A stretch of 64,000 nt of DNA from Mixophyes australis. Its lineage: Eukaryota > Chordata > Amphibia > Anura > Limnodynastidae. Made by a program: the position numbers and the translations under genes. How positions within the stretch are numbered: the first letter of the stretch is position 1; each line of letters starts with the position of its first letter. The stretch covers positions 147,016,729 through 147,080,728 of the forward strand of contig JAVHZZ010000004.1 of assembly GCA_036250195.1 (NCBI GenBank). Reading direction: 5' to 3'. The notes under the pieces are model-generated. The model was not told the origin of the DNA and did no database searches. It saw only the letters and a list, made by a program, of their open reading frames with translations. This document shows positions 45,340 to 57,776 of the stretch, in pieces.

Positions 45340-46230
45340 GGGGTAAATGTATCAAGGTCCGATTTTGCAAATCCAGCGATTTTCTCGAGAGAGTTGAAAC
45401 TCGCAGATGTATGAAGCTGAGATTTCATGTAAAATGTGTGCTTTTGTCAAAATCGCTATTTGCAAAATCGATAGAGATCAAACTCCTGACTGTTTGCCAT
45501 TCTGGCTATACAAGTCTCAAATGTATGAAGTTGCTTGCTAGCAGCGTGTTGTATAAACACCTCATTGTTACACTGCCCTGTCATACTGCCAGAGCTCCGG
45601 CAGCTCTGAAAACTGTAAAGAATAGATCGAAGTTTAAAAATAAAAAAAAGCTTGGGGTCCCCCTCTATTCAGTCTTAACCCTAGTGCTGCCAGCCTACTG
45701 GGCTGGGTGTCCCTAGGGAGGGGGGGCACTCGTTTTTTTCGGCGGACCCCAGTCTCAAGGGAATCCAGCCCAGAGCTGAAAAGCCTGGGGTTGGTTGTCA
45801 ATATGGCAGGAGGACCACTACCGTGTGTCCCCCTGCTATAGTGCCACCAACCCCGACTGGTTTGCCTAGTGCTGGTTCCATGAAAATAGGGCAGACCCCA
45901 CACAAAATTTTTCCCCGATTTTCACGGAACCAGCAGTAGGCTGGTAGCACTAGGGTTAAGACTGAATAGAGGGGGGACCCCAAGCTTTTTTTTTTTTAAC
46001 TTTGATCCTTTTTTAATAGTTTTTACAGCTGCCGGAACTCCGGCTCTATAGGCAAAACATTGTAACAGTGATGTGTTTATACAACACGCTGCTACAACAC
46101 ATGAGATTTAGCTAACACGGGAGTGTTTTACATTGCAGCAAATCACCAGAGATGACCAGCGATTTTGAAGATCAGGGTAAAAATCGCAGCTTGATACATT
46201 TGAAAATTTTTTGCTTGATACATTTACCCC
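45340..46230. mobile_element. 891-bp fold-back element (GGGGTAAATGTATCAAG ends)
   Basis: Terminal inverted repeats GGGGTAAATGTATCAAG, flanked by the 3-bp duplication CTG (45337-45339, 46231-46233). Further inside lie long inverted arms: 'aagcttggggtcccc', 'attcagtcttaaccctag' (45648-45690) against their reverse complements at 45947-45990, and 'acagct.ccgg' arms. The 3-bp duplication suggests a PIF/Harbinger-like or similar cut-and-paste system. Non-coding. Shares ends with the MITEs at 57134 and 58080. Confidence 0.88.
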
Positions 46231-46234
46231 CTGG

Positions 46235-47165
46235 TGTGTAATCATAGTAATGCTGAAAGAAGGGAACTGGGGCTAACTTAATAATTTGTTTAGCCCAAAT
46301 ATAGGCAGCTAAGAAGCCTACATTCTAACTGTGCGATTAGCTGGGCATGATAAGAGCAAGAGAAATATAAAATATAAAATATAAAATATTATGAAAAGGT
46401 ATAAAAAAAAATGATCAATTGTTAAAAATGTTACCATATTAAATATGGATTTATCCCTATTTTTTCAAGGTGTTCAATAATTACATGAGATGTAGTTATT
46501 TATATGTAAGAAATACTACCCCAACATGTAAAAGAAAAAATCTTAAAACATTTATTAGATATACAACCGCATGCATGCACTAGGTTGTAATAGACTCTGT
46601 TATCTATCATATTCTTTTGTCAGTTTTTCCTTATTTTTATATTTTTATTGATTTTTCATTAAAGGACAATGTAATTTAGAATAAGAATTTTAATAAATTG
46701 TATAAAAATTTTAATTAATAAATAGTATGGAGTGCCTCCATAACTGAACTTTTGTTTTTCTTTTTGTGTAAATATGTCCAATCAGGTTCTGCAGGTCTAT
46801 ATACTTTGGGTCTCAGTTTTGGAGGTCCTATGGTCTGGTGCTGAGTTTGGAGCAAAGCAAGATAACGGACCACATTTTCACCTGGACAAAACATGATACA
46901 ATACAAGGGGTGGAAATTAGCTTACTATTATGCAAATAAGGAAAATACTGGCTGTTTTTTCATGTAGAACACAAATACTTGATAGATTTATTTTTACACT
47001 GAAATTTAAAAGTGATCTAGGACATGCTATACTTCAAACTTTAAATCTGTCTCCACATTTTAAAGTTACCTTCCCCTCCAATGCAACATGGTTTTGCTGA
47101 GGTGCAAATTTACTCCTTTTCTTTGCTTTGCTCCTAACTCAGCATCAGGCCCTAGTGAGCACCAT
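46235..47165. other. AT-rich non-coding DNA
   Basis: Includes a short AATATAAAAT repeat at about 46361-46390. Nothing else recognised. Confidence 0.45.
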
Positions 47166-47175
47166 GAGCATAAAT

Positions 47176-47450
47176 CATACTTGCCTACTTTCTCATAGCT
47201 CTTTCCGGGAGAGGGGCATGACTGGAGGGCGGGAGGGGGCGTGGTGCGGCTAAACACGTCATCTTGGCCCCGCCCCCATGTCGGAAGTGCCGTTTTGTTG
47301 TGGGGGGCGGGGCCAAAATGACGTGATTCACCGCAAATCAAATCATTTCGGGGTGCCAGTAGCGGGATGCGGGAGATTTGCCAGCTCTCCCGGGAGTCCG
47401 ACCCCAATTTTGGGAGTCTCCCGGACATTTCGGGAATGTTGGCAAGTATG
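47176..47450. mobile_element. hAT MITE, CATACTTGCC family, copy B
   Basis: Ends CATACTTGCC and (reversed) CATACTTGCCAAC. Flanks GCATAAAT (47168-47175) and GTATAAAT (47451-47458) agree at 7 of 8. Same internal 'cgggag' arms as copies A and C. Confidence 0.88.
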
Positions 47451-47860
47451 GTATAAATGCTGCTGGCTGCTTGTCATAGCTGATAAGTAGGCAATCACAG
47501 TCCCACATTCTGATATCAACAAGAACAATTTACATCAGTGCTCCTTAAAACTACGGTTTACTTATAGTATTATTTTTGGAGTATTTTCTGCATATACAGC
47601 CGCTTTATCGGATTCTGACCTATACCTTAATATCACTCTGATGTAAAAAATGTAAAATGTGTTTTCACAAAACAACTTCCCTAGTGGAGATAATGAAAAT
47701 ATTTTGATGCTTAATAAGCAGTAGATGTTGCATCAATTATATTATGTTTTGTCTTTGCAGTGTATTATGTGGAGAGAAGATGCTGGGGATATCCCCACAC
47801 AAATATTTACAAAATTAACTGGTTAACAATTATTTTTTTTTTAAAATAAATATATATTAT

Positions 47861-48656
47861 ACATAGTAACATAGTTGATGAGGTTGAAAAAAAGATACCA
47901 GTCCATCCAGTTTAATCTATTTTGGATCTCCTGCGATCCCTCACTTATATTTGAAATTGATCCAGATTAAGTAACCACCAATCTGTTTCAATTGGGAAAA
48001 ATCCCCCCAGACCCAATATTGCAGTCCTATTTTTTCCCTATATCCACTACTATCCTTCATTTTAATTAACGGTCGTATCCCTGGATACACTTTTCCGCTA
48101 AAAATTTGTCTAACACTTTCTTAAACATATCTATTGAATCTGTCATCACAACCTTCCCTATCAGTGAATTCCATATCTTGACTGCCCTTACTGTAAAGAA
48201 CCCCTTCCTTTGTTGGTTGTGAAACTTCCTCTCCTCTAACCTTAGGAGGTGACCGTGTGTACTGTGTATAGTCATTGGGGTAAAAAGTTCCCATGAAAGT
48301 TCTCTGTATTGACCCTTAATGTATTTGTACATAGTAATCATATCTCCTCCTAGACACTACTTTCCTAAAGTAAACAAGCCTAAACTGACTAACCTTTTCT
48401 CATAACTTAATGACTCCATACCCGTTATCAATTTTGTCGCCCTCTCTGAACTCTTTCTAGTTCCAAAAATATATTTTTTTATAGAGTGGTGCCCAGAACT
48501 GTACTGCATATTCAAGATGAGGTCTTACCAACGATTTATACAGTGACAAAATTACACTGTGTTCCCTTGCATCTATACCCCTTTTTATGCATGCCAATAC
48601 TTTATTTGCCCTTGCAGCTGCTGCTTGATATTGAGCACTATTGTAGACTAAGTAAA
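47861..48656 (-). mobile_element. CR1-like LINE, 5'-truncated (minus)
   Basis: The minus-strand copy begins at about 48656 with 'NSAQYQAAAARANKVLACIK', continues through RGIDAREHSVILSLYKSLVR, PHLEYAVQFWAPLYKK and (frame 48341-48066) MITMYKYIKGQYRELSWEL. It ends in the 'catagtaacatag' 3' repeat near 47861. Same subfamily as 30373-31920 by protein. Broken by frameshifts near 48350-48480. Confidence 0.88.
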
Positions 48657-48659
48657 TAT

Positions 48660-49750
48660 AACCTATACATACAATCATGTACATGCAGTAACAGCTGTGA
48701 GACAAGAATCTTCAAAAGCAAGACTTGGGGGGTGAAGCCAGTGTCCAGGCCGCATAGATGCATTTTTCTTACTTTGCATCTCTAATTTTAATTGATATTT
48801 TGAAAAAGGCTCCTATCTTAATTGCTGAAGAAGCTATATTGCGGCACATAGTTCAGGATACTGTACGCCCAACTTGCTTGTTATGATTGCCCAGGTAGCA
48901 GTATGTTGCATAGAATACCAGTACAAATAGAAATGCCTTTGGATGAGGCATAGCAATTAATATAGCTGGCATTTTGCATGTCAGTCACAGTTTCTATGAA
49001 ATATCTTCTCAGAAATAATTGAAATTGGAGACTGTACAGCCCACTTAGGGTCTAAGTTTGAGAATCTTCTAAAATCCTACAATGTTAAAGCCAATAAAGC
49101 ACAAATAAGAGACACTGAGATTTGCAACTTAAAAATGCTGATATGCTGATGTAAGACAAATCTAAAAGGAATCGGTTCTGTAGATCCAGCTTCTGCCTTA
49201 TTACCTGTTTAAATCTTTTACCCTCTGCTTCACAATTAGAACTGATCATTAATTGGACTTAGAAACTTCTTAAACCAAATATATGGCTTGAAAAATATGT
49301 CTCAAAAAGTACCTAGGGTTGTCTTATTGAGATTAAAATTTCCTGATGGCAATAAAGATCTATAATTTTTCTCTGACAGATGATGAGAAGTTTCTAATGA
49401 AGCTCTCAATATCACGCATTAGAGCAATATAAGTGGCATTTATCCCTGAACGTAGGATACAATTGCTACAACAATAGAAACCCTCCCAACATGTCTGCCA
49501 CCATCATGGTCCACAGTGACTTGAGCACTTTCTGCTAATAGACTACCTAAAGATTGTTGATTGTTCTTTAAGATATACCTGTTGCCCCCCCCCCCCCTCC
49601 ACCCCTCTTCCTGAATGTGGAAAATAAGTAGAAAACTTCTTTGTGAAAGATAAGACCAACAGAAGTTCAGTGCAGTACGCTGTGCTGTGTGCAGAGGGGG
49701 AGGGTTGTGAGGTTCAGGGAGGAGGGATATCTCTAGCTGCCTTATCTGCA
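48660..49750. other. Non-coding DNA
   Basis: A CTGAAGAAGC motif at about 48824 after 'gctcctatcttaatt' resembles Penelope-type termini, but the GAAAC box is absent. A C-homopolymer tract lies at about 49584-49597. Confidence 0.4.
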
Positions 49751-49756
49751 GGTGAA

Positions 49757-50200
49757 AAAGGGTGAGTACTGTCAATGTGTCTGTCCTGTCAGTCTCCTAT
49801 TTTTGCAAGTACTTTCTCTCAGTCAGGGGAGGGCTGGCAAATTTCAGTCCGGGTGGCAAGACTCTACTCAGCAGCCTAATAGAAACATTTTAAAAGAAAT
49901 AAAATGCAGTTGGCCCAGTGACACAGCCCAAGATAGCCCTCTATGAGACCGGCCCAGGGGGCAGATGCCCCCTTCCCCCCAGCCCTGCCAGTCCCTGCTC
50001 TCACTCCTGTCTGTCTTTCTATGCTGTCAGTGTTTGTCCTGTTCTGTCCGTGTAGTCTGTCTGTCTTGCCAAGTGTCTTTCTCCCAATTCTGTCAATGTC
50101 AGTCTGTTTTGTCATTATTGTCTGTCCTGCCGCTGGTGTCTGTCTGTCTTGCCAGTCATGTTTGTCTGTCCTGCCAATATGTCAGTCCCCCAGTCCTATC
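49757..50200 (+). repeat. Degenerate CTGTC-rich minisatellite
   Basis: Irregular repeats built on 'gtctgtcctgtc', 'gtctgtcttgcca' and 'ctgtcaatgtcagtctgt', most regular from 50000 to 50190. The open frames across it are repeat artefacts. Confidence 0.65.
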
Positions 50201-50279
50201 AATAGTTTCTGCACATACTATGTTGCTTTCATGATATATTGTGACAGTCCACCTCCAAAGATCGGTACATGAATATATA

Positions 50280-51070
50280 TTTTAAGTTATGTTAATTATA
50301 TGTAAGTTGTAATTAGTAACCAATACTGATTAATGATTGGAAATGTGTAATTTTACCTTATTTACAGAAGGGCTCAAACACATTCATTATCTTAAAACTT
50401 ATAAATAAATAGTGTTTTTCTACAGTACAGTCAGCAGCATCAATCACATGGTGGCTGCAGCAAGAACTCCTGTTTCTATGGTAAAAGTATCTTAGTACAT
50501 ACTTACTGTAGTCCTAACTTGAAGCACACACTGTGTGGTGGATGCAGCTAACTTCACCACAGCTAACATGCTTTTTATGGTGTATAAAAAAACATTTTAC
50601 ACTTTTAAATATTAACCATTAAACCATTAATCTCAATATTGTTATTAGATAATCTTTGTGAATAAGTAACACTTTGGGACTCAACCGTGCTTATTTAAAT
50701 AAATCAATTTAGCTTCAAAAAAGTTTCAGGCTTACTGCAGCAGTTTTTCTTTGATTTGTTCCAAAATTAAGTATTCAAGTAACTCCCTGTAGAATTCTTA
50801 TGTTTGTCTGTGACATCTCAAAATATATCACAATTTAAACTTAATCAGTTACTATTAACCAATTATCTACCTTAAATGTAGCATCTATAAAATAACCAAG
50901 CTTATCTAGCATGTGAATCGTTTGAGAATACAAAGACAGAACATTATTAAATGGAGTTTAATATGCCAAAAATTGTCACAATGCTTAAGATATAAAATGT
51001 TTAATAAATTGACATACAGTAATATATGGCAAAACAGATTCTTAGACTTATAAGAAATAACAACATAACA
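50280..51070. other. AT-rich non-coding DNA
   Basis: Nothing recognised. Confidence 0.5.
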
Positions 51071-51077
51071 CTAATGT

Positions 51078-51425
51078 AGGGCAGCATGGTGGCATAGTGG
51101 TTAGCACTTCTGCCTCATAGCACTGGGGTCAGTTTGATTTCCAACCATGGCCTGTGTGGAGTTTGTATGTTTGCGTGGGTTTCCTCCGGGTGCTCTGGTT
51201 TCCTCCCACACTTCAAAAACATACTGGTAGGTTAATTGGCTGATATCAAATTGACCACAGTCTCTCTCTGTGTGGTCTCTCTCTGTCTATGTGTCTGTGT
51301 TTGTATGTTAGGGAATTTAAACTGTAAGCTCCAATTGGGCAGGGACTGATGTGAGTGAGTTCTCTGTACAGTGCTGCGGAATTAGTGGCGTTATATAAAT
51401 AGCTGCTGCTGCTGATGATAATGTA
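51078..51425 (+). repeat. tRNA-type SINE, full length
   Basis: Head GGGCAGCATGGTGGCATAGTGG with an A-box-like 'tggcatagtgg' and a B-box-like 'ggtcagtttgatttcc', the body with 'gtttcctccgggtgctctgg' and 'gttaattggctg', and the tail 'gcgttatataaatagctg(ctg)n'. RNA polymerase III transcription is expected from the boxes. It is the most complete copy in the window; others are at 19548, 32690 and 60695. Confidence 0.85.
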
Positions 51426-51429
51426 TCCA

Positions 51430-52690
51430 TGTAATCTGTTAGTCTAGTGGATGGCAAGAATATAGACAGTTCCTTAGTCAAATTGACCTCCAAAAAGACT
51501 GACAATCTTTTACAGTTTTTCTTTATTGTTTAACACACTTTTTCCCCCTCTACTGTCCTTCCTTATGAGGTCACTACAAAGGGCTGTGTGTCTACTTTAT
51601 GACTTGCAATCACAATCCTCTTCTTAAACAGGAATTCTATAAGTATGATATCTGTCATCGGGAGCATACCAGAGACATACAATTGCATTTACCAAGCAAG
51701 TCTTAATTTTCTGCACATATACATATTAAATATGAAAATATTTGGTACATTATTTAGGACAATGAGTTGAAATTTTGCATGGGGCGCCGAGAAACCTTGC
51801 ACCGGCCCTGACACCATCAGTTCACTGGTTATAACAGCTTACATTATTAGGAGCAAACATGTCATATTCATATTTTTCTTTTTTACTCATGATTAAGTCA
51901 TAATCACAACAGTGACCCCCCCCCCTAAGTCACGTTGGGCATCTCTCTTTTTCACATTACTGTTTTAAAAAAAAAAATTCTAATAAGGTTTCTCTTTGCC
52001 TCAACTATACTGAATCACTATACAAATTCTGCTACAGGTTCCTTCAATACTTCACAAACTGTATACTCAATCACCTCTTTGAGGGAGTGTTCTCAACAAG
52101 GAGAAATTAAGCGCAAACCATTGTACTCACTGGAGATTCAGACGCTTTGAAATTTCATATTTAGACTCCTTAATAAACTATTCCAAACTTCTTTAATAAC
52201 TGAACCATAATAAAGCCTATTATACTGTACAATAGATAACTGATTTTCATATGTTGTATCCATACTTATCAACCAAAGGTGTCAATAAATAAATCTTTGG
52301 AAATAAATATGTTGGGGCATTTAACTATAATGGATATAACACAAGTCTTTTTATTCAATATTGTTTATTTTGCCTCCAACTGGAGCAATGTTTGCAGCAT
52401 TTTCAAGAGCGAAATCCAATTTAAAATGAGCATAACTTTAAGATGTAAGTTTATTTCCCTAGATTCTTTTCATTTCTCTTTCACCTCCAGTTTGGAAGAG
52501 TTGTTTCTATTTTCATACCATTTCTCAAAAATGTTTCTCTCTATTATTGGCTATATGCACTGTGTACTTATCAACAATTGAATAATCTTTGCTTCTCATT
52601 TATGTACCTCCATTTGGTTGTATATGACTATGTACTCACTGACAACAATAAATTTTGAGCATAAAAACAAGCACAAAACAAAAGCGTTAA
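51430..52690 (+). other. Non-coding; possible LINE 3' end near 52.6 kb
   Basis: A 100-codon frame at 52279-52581 followed by 'caataaattttg' (AATAAA, about 52647) could be a LINE 3' end, but no firm motif is seen. The rest is AT-rich. Confidence 0.25.
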
Positions 52691-52914
52691 GAGATACTTC
52701 TTGCTGGGAAACCACATAGATTTATGTGACAATAATAGTGAGGCACCGAGCATTGAAAATGGATTCTCAATTAGAAATTTGAGTACAGGTGAGGGGAAAT
52801 AGTCAGGAGTATGTGAGCATACAGGATAGTGGCATAGAGACTGGAGGCAATGTGAAGAGAAGGGGTTTGTTCTCTTGTTTGTTTGTTTGATTTGTTAGAT
52901 GGTTAAAACAGTTG

Positions 52915-53440
52915 GCTATCATATCATGCCTCATAGTTGTGCCCCAATTCATAGTATGCCACATAGTTGTGCCTCCAAATCATATCATGACTCATAGTTG
53001 TGCCCCCAAATCATATCATGACACATAGATATGCCCCCAAATAATATCATGACACATAGTTGTGCTCCCATGTCATAAAACATAGTTGTGCTCCCAAATC
53101 ATGACACATAGTTGTGCCCCCAATTCATAGTATGTCACATAGTTATCCCCCCAAATCATATTATGCCGCAGTTTTCCCCCAATTCATTGTATGCCACACA
53201 GTTGTCCCCCCTTTTCATAGTATGCCACTGTTGTCCCCCCTATTCATAGCATGCCACAGTTGTCCCCCTTATTCATACTATGCCACAGTTGTCACCCCAA
53301 TTTATTGTATGCGATCATTGTCCCCCCTATTTATAGTATGCCACAGTTGCCCCCCAATTCATAGTGTGCCACTGTTGTCCCCGCAATTCATAGTATGTCA
53401 TATAGTTATCCCCCCTATTCATAGTATATCAATTAGAAGT
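52915..53440 (+). repeat. Degenerate minisatellite, ~25-40 bp unit
   Basis: About 17 units of the form 'cat..tatgccacatagttgtgcccccaaatt'. Unit length shrinks towards the 3' side as 'acatagttgtgccccc' becomes 'acagttgtcccccc'. The 168-codon frame at 53114-53620 is a translation of the repeat and is not a gene. Confidence 0.85.
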
Positions 53441-53639
53441 GCCCCTCAATTTGCTGCTCTTACTTACCTTTGGAGAAACGTCTTCCTCCAGAAACTCAGG
53501 AGCTGCTTTGTAAAGCAGCCGTTTTGGCCGTCACCAGCTGCTTTACTGAAGCAGCTTCAGCGCCAGTGTGCCAGACAGAAGTGGTCCATGTGCCACGTGA
53601 TCTCAGTTTTGGCCTCTTAATTTGTGAAAATATTCTGCT

Positions 53640-53651
53640 ACTCCACAATCT
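53640..53651. repeat. Target-site duplication of the L1 fragment, left copy
   Basis: ACTCCACAATCT, repeated at 59829-59840. Confidence 0.75.
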
Positions 53652-53999
53652 TTTTTTTTTCTTTTTTAACTTTTATTTTATGCAAACAATCAAAAAACAA
53701 TTACAATACCAATAAGCAAAATCAATCATATATAAACTGGTGCACACAGCAGTGAATACAACAGGATAAGCACAAAATACTCCAGAAAAATAAGATACAT
53801 TTTGAAATTGTAAATCAGAGTTTTTATAGTTTTTGGGGAGAAATGTAAGGGAAAGGAGGGAAGGGGGTTGAAAGGGTGGTTTAATGCTCAGGAGAAAAAA
53901 ATTAAGAGTTTAGCAAGTGGTGAAAGAGAAGATGAATTTAGAAAGTGAATTTAAGGGGCCAAACATCAGTGGATATTGTTGTGAATTGCCCAGGAATCC

Positions 54000-54148
54000 C
54001 AGGTCTTACAGAATGATTTTGTTTTACAATAGCCATCATGTATTCCATATGGTAGATGTACCATATCCTAGCTACCACAACGGCAAAAAGAAGAGCAAGG
54101 GATTACCGGTCCACCACAAGCTAACAGGTGGCAGCAGAAATGAAGTGG
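54000..54148 (-). pseudogene. L1 ORF2 C-terminus, distal piece
   Basis: The minus strand reads ISHFISAATC.LVVDR, corresponding to the 'LtHlLtAARllIArhWKs' segment near the end of L1 ORF2, then decays. It continues the piece at 59477-59828 across hAT-4. Confidence 0.6.
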
Positions 54149-54156
54149 CTTATGAG
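54149..54156. repeat. Target-site duplication of hAT-4, left copy
   Basis: CTTATGAG; exact second copy at 59128-59135. Confidence 0.9.
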
Positions 54157-54239
54157 TAGAGATGCTCAGGCTCGGTTCCTCGGGAACCGAACACACCCGA
54201 ACTGGTAGCAGTGTTCAACAAAGTAATCAGTGACATTCA

Positions 54240-54995
54240 GTAGAGCTCCATTGCTAATTCTCATTGCAGAAAAATACAAATAATAGTTCTTACAGGATTG
54301 ATGTAATTCTGCAGTCCAATTCTACTGTGTTATATAGGTAACACACAGAAAGGACAGCTCCAGTGTTAAATCTCATTGCAGAAAAATCCAAATAATAGTG
54401 CTTACAGGGTTGATGTAATTCTACAGTCCGATTCTACTGCGCTATATAGGTAACACACAAAAAGGAGAGCTGCGTTTGTAATTCTCATTGCAGAAAAATA
54501 CAAATACTAGTGCTGGCAGGGTTGGTGTAATTCTGCAGTCCAATTCTACTGTGTTATATAGGTAACACAAAAAGGAAAGCTGCATTGCTAATTGTCATTG
54601 CTGAAATACAAATACTAGTCCTTGCAGGCTTTTCTTCTAAATCTGCATCAAAATGTATACGGTGTTATATACACCCAAAGAGAAGAGCTCCATTGCTCAA
54701 TTGCTAATTGTCATTGCTGAAATACAAATACTAGTCCCTGCAGGCTTTTCTTCTGAATTTGCACCAAAAAGTGTACAGTGTTATATACACCCATAGAGAA
54801 GCGCTCCATTGCTAATTGTCTTTGCTGAAATACAAATACTAGTCCTTGCAGGCTTTTCTTCTGAATTTGCACTAAACAGTGTACAGTGTTATATACACCC
54901 AAAGATAAGAGCTCCATTGCTAATTGTCATTGCCGAAATACAAATACTAGTTCTTGCAGGCTTTTCTTCTGAATTTGCACCAAAAAGTGTACGGT
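54240..54995 (+). repeat. Tandem array (~110 bp unit) of hAT-4
   Basis: About seven units beginning 'gagctccattgctaattgtc' at roughly 54242, 54352, 54463, 54572, 54687, 54805 and 54910, each with 'acaaatactagt' and 'tgttatata'. Unit length varies by a few bases. The same unit type is in hAT-3. Confidence 0.85.
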
Positions 54996-55003
54996 GTTAT
55001 CAA

Positions 55004-57776
55004 AATGTATTCACAGCAGTACACAGAAGAGCAGGAGCACCAAGCAGCTGCTGCCACCAGTCATGCTGATAGTAATCCCTGTACGTCATCTGGTCAAGCA
55101 CTATGTAAAAGTACAATGTAAAAAAACACCTTTTACCTTGGTCAAGAAAAAAAGAGCTGTAATCGGTTATACACCAATTGAGGATGTCACTTTGGAATTG
55201 CAACAGGATGAGGGGGATATTTGTGTAGCTGACGACGGCACTATTGAGGATGTTGTTGATAAGAAGAAGGCCATTGTCATGTCTTGACATAAGACCAAAA
55301 AATCCACTTCTTGTGTGTGGAATTATTTTTACTCAAATCCTGCCAACAGTTGTATAGCCATTTGTAGTGTATGTAAAGCCACAGTCAATCAAGGGAGGGA
55401 ACCTCATCCATATTACGGCATTTGACGCAAGTTCAGGGCAAGGTGTTGGGAAAATCAGAAAGTTATGCTAAAAAAATTACAACAAGCAGTCCAGCATCAG
55501 CTAGGACCCTTCTTTCACCTACATCCCGATGCCTGCAATCTACACCCACATCCCCGTCCTCGTCAATATCCTCAGTAGCGATCGGAGTTAGTCCTGCATC
55601 CAAGTTGCTAAGGCTAGATGACTCCTATACTATCCTGGATTCCTCAGATGAATTCTTGAGCGTTAGTCCCACTGCTGCTGCTGCTGCTGGGGGTGAATCT
55701 TCATCCCAGAAGCAGATCAAGAAGAAGACTACTAGTAGTTTACAACAATTGACTGTTTAGCAATCGGTATGAAAGCTGTCACCCAGTCACAAAGCGGATC
55801 GCAGATGCTATGGCGACTATGCTAGAATTAGATCTGCTTCCAATATCCACTATTAATGCAGCTGGTTTTAGACAGCTACTTGAGGTCTTGTGTCCCCGTT
55901 ACCAAATTCCATCACGACACCATTTCAGTAGAAAAGCTATTCCTCACCTCTACCAGAAGGTTCGTAAAAATGTTACTATTGGGCTGCAAAATGCCATTCT
56001 ACCCACTGTACACTTAACCACAGATATGTGGACAAGCGGAACTGGGCAAACTAAAGATTATATGACTGTGACAGTCCACTGGGTAGGTGATTCACCTTCA
56101 CCAGCAGGAACAGCAGCAGCATGTACCCAAGTATGTCACATTTGTCAGAGGCAGGCTACTTTGTGTATCATTGGCTTCACTAAGAGGCATACAGCTGACA
56201 ATCTGTTACAAAAGCTAAGGGATGTCATCGCAACATGGCTTATCCCGCTTGGAATCTCTCTCAGTATATGTCATTTCTGATAACGCCACCAATATTGTGA
56301 GAGCATTACAGCTGGGTGAATTCCATCAGATTCCCTGTTTTGCTCAAACAATAAACTTGGTGGTGCAGAGCTTTTTAAAAAATGTCAGGGACGTGCAGGA
56401 GATGCTGTTTTTAGCCTGTAAAATATCTGGACATTTCCGGCATTCAGCAACAGCGTGTAGGAGATTGCAGCAGCTGCAAGAGCAATTTAATTTGCCCTGC
56501 CACCAACTGAAGGAAGAGGTGGTAACAAGGTGGAATTCCACCCTGTATATGCTTCTGCGGATGGAGGAACAGTGAAAAGCCATCCACGCTTACTCCACAA
56601 GCCATGATATTGGGAAAGGAGGGGGGATGTATTTTAGTCAAGTGCAGTGGAGAATACTTTCCATTTTGTTAAGGTGCTGAAACCATTTGAAGTAGTCACC
56701 TGTGTAGTGAGTTCAGACACTGCTAGCTTGAGTCAAGTGATTACCTTTATTGGACTTTTGGAAAAGCAGCTTGAGAAACTGAAGAAGGAGATTAAACAAA
56801 GCAATTACGCTTAGTATATCGGACTTGTAGATTAAGTACTTTATTTGCTTCGCCAGGATCCAAGAGTTATCAAAATCTTGAAATCCGATCACTACATTTT
56901 GGCGACTGTGCTTGATCCTCGGTTTAAGAGCTTTACTTCTCTTTGTTTCCAACTGACCCAGATCTGAAGAGATGCAAGGAACTCTTTGTGAGCAAGATGA
57001 CAGCTCAAGTGTTAAGTGACAGAACGGTGTCTCCTCCTTCAGTTTCTCACTCAACTGCTGTTAGGAAAAATCTTAGCTTTCCCAAGAGACCCAGGGATGA
57101 TGCAGATGACTCTGCACCAAGTTTTGACATCTGGGGGTAAATGTATCAATATGCGGGTTCTTCAACACCCGCGTGTTCAGCCTCTTCCGCGATTAAATTT
57201 CAAGCGGCGCTGCATTGTAAAGGGAAGTTAACCCTTTACAATGCAGCGCCGCTTGAAATTTAATCGCGGAAGAGGCTGAATACGCGGGTGTTGAAGAACC
57301 CGCATATTGATACATTTACCCCCTGGTCTGGTCTAAAAGAATTGACAAAAAAATGTGACTCCACCTGATCCTACTATCAACATGCAAAGGATGGTGGAGG
57401 ATTTTTTCCACGACAGCATAGAAATAGACACATCATACAGTCCCTTTACATAATGGGAGGAGAAAAGGGAATTTGGAGACCCATGTACCAACTCGCTTTG
57501 CACAGCCTAAGCTGGCCACTCTCCAGTGTGTACTCAGAAATAGTTTTTAGCACAGCTGATCGGTGCAGGAGGCTACTTCCTCAAAATGTGGAAAATATGA
57601 TGTTCATAAAAATGAACTTCAAGTTCCACGAGAAAGGCCTTACCTGCCAATTACATCAAAATACTGAGACTTCTGTAATGGTGGATTCCAGCAGTGACGA
57701 ATTAATTATGTGTGAGGATGATGTACACACTGATGAGGCTGAGGATGATGACAACAACATCTTGCCACAGTAGAGT
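55004..57776 (+). pseudogene. hAT transposase of hAT-4 (BED finger, DDE/RNase H-like core)
   Basis: The acidic N-terminus (LELQQDEGDICVADD, about 55190-55235) is followed by a BED-type zinc finger at about 55285-55410 (CVWNYFYSNP, C-I-A-I-C-S-V-C), a Ser/Thr-rich linker, the core opening MATMLELDLLPISTINAAGF, LTTDMWTSGTGQTKDYMTVT (first catalytic Asp, about 56026), VISDNATNIVRAL (second Asp, about 56273) and the C-terminal dimerisation part SSVYSEIVFSTADRCRRLLP then NVENMMFIKMNF (SE of the 'SERxFS' motif, about 57534). Canonical SER is SEI. Stops or shifts at 55287, 55414, 55760, 56280 and 56575 and the MITE at 57134 prevent translation. Function in active relatives: cut-and-paste transposition in the nucleus. 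Confidence 0.88.
57134..57322. mobile_element. 189-bp fold-back MITE, copy 1
   Basis: Nearly perfect palindrome along its entire length, with GGGGTAAATGTATCAA ends and the duplication CTG (57131-57133, 57323-57325). It lies in the C-terminal exon of the hAT-4 transposase. Empty sites occur in hAT-2 at about 15622 and about 16185. Ends are shared with the 891-bp element at 45340-46230. Confidence 0.93.

Noticed and set aside
48820..48850. Hammerhead-like CTGAAGAAGC motif
   Set aside because: The GAAA box is absent, and no Penelope protein relic lies nearby.
49943..50272. 109-codon Cys/Leu/Ser-rich frame
   Set aside because: It is a translation of CTGTC-type repeats.
53114..53620. 168-codon Pro/His/Ser-rich open frame
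   Set aside because: It is a translation of the degenerate minisatellite at 52915-53440 and has no independent protein features.
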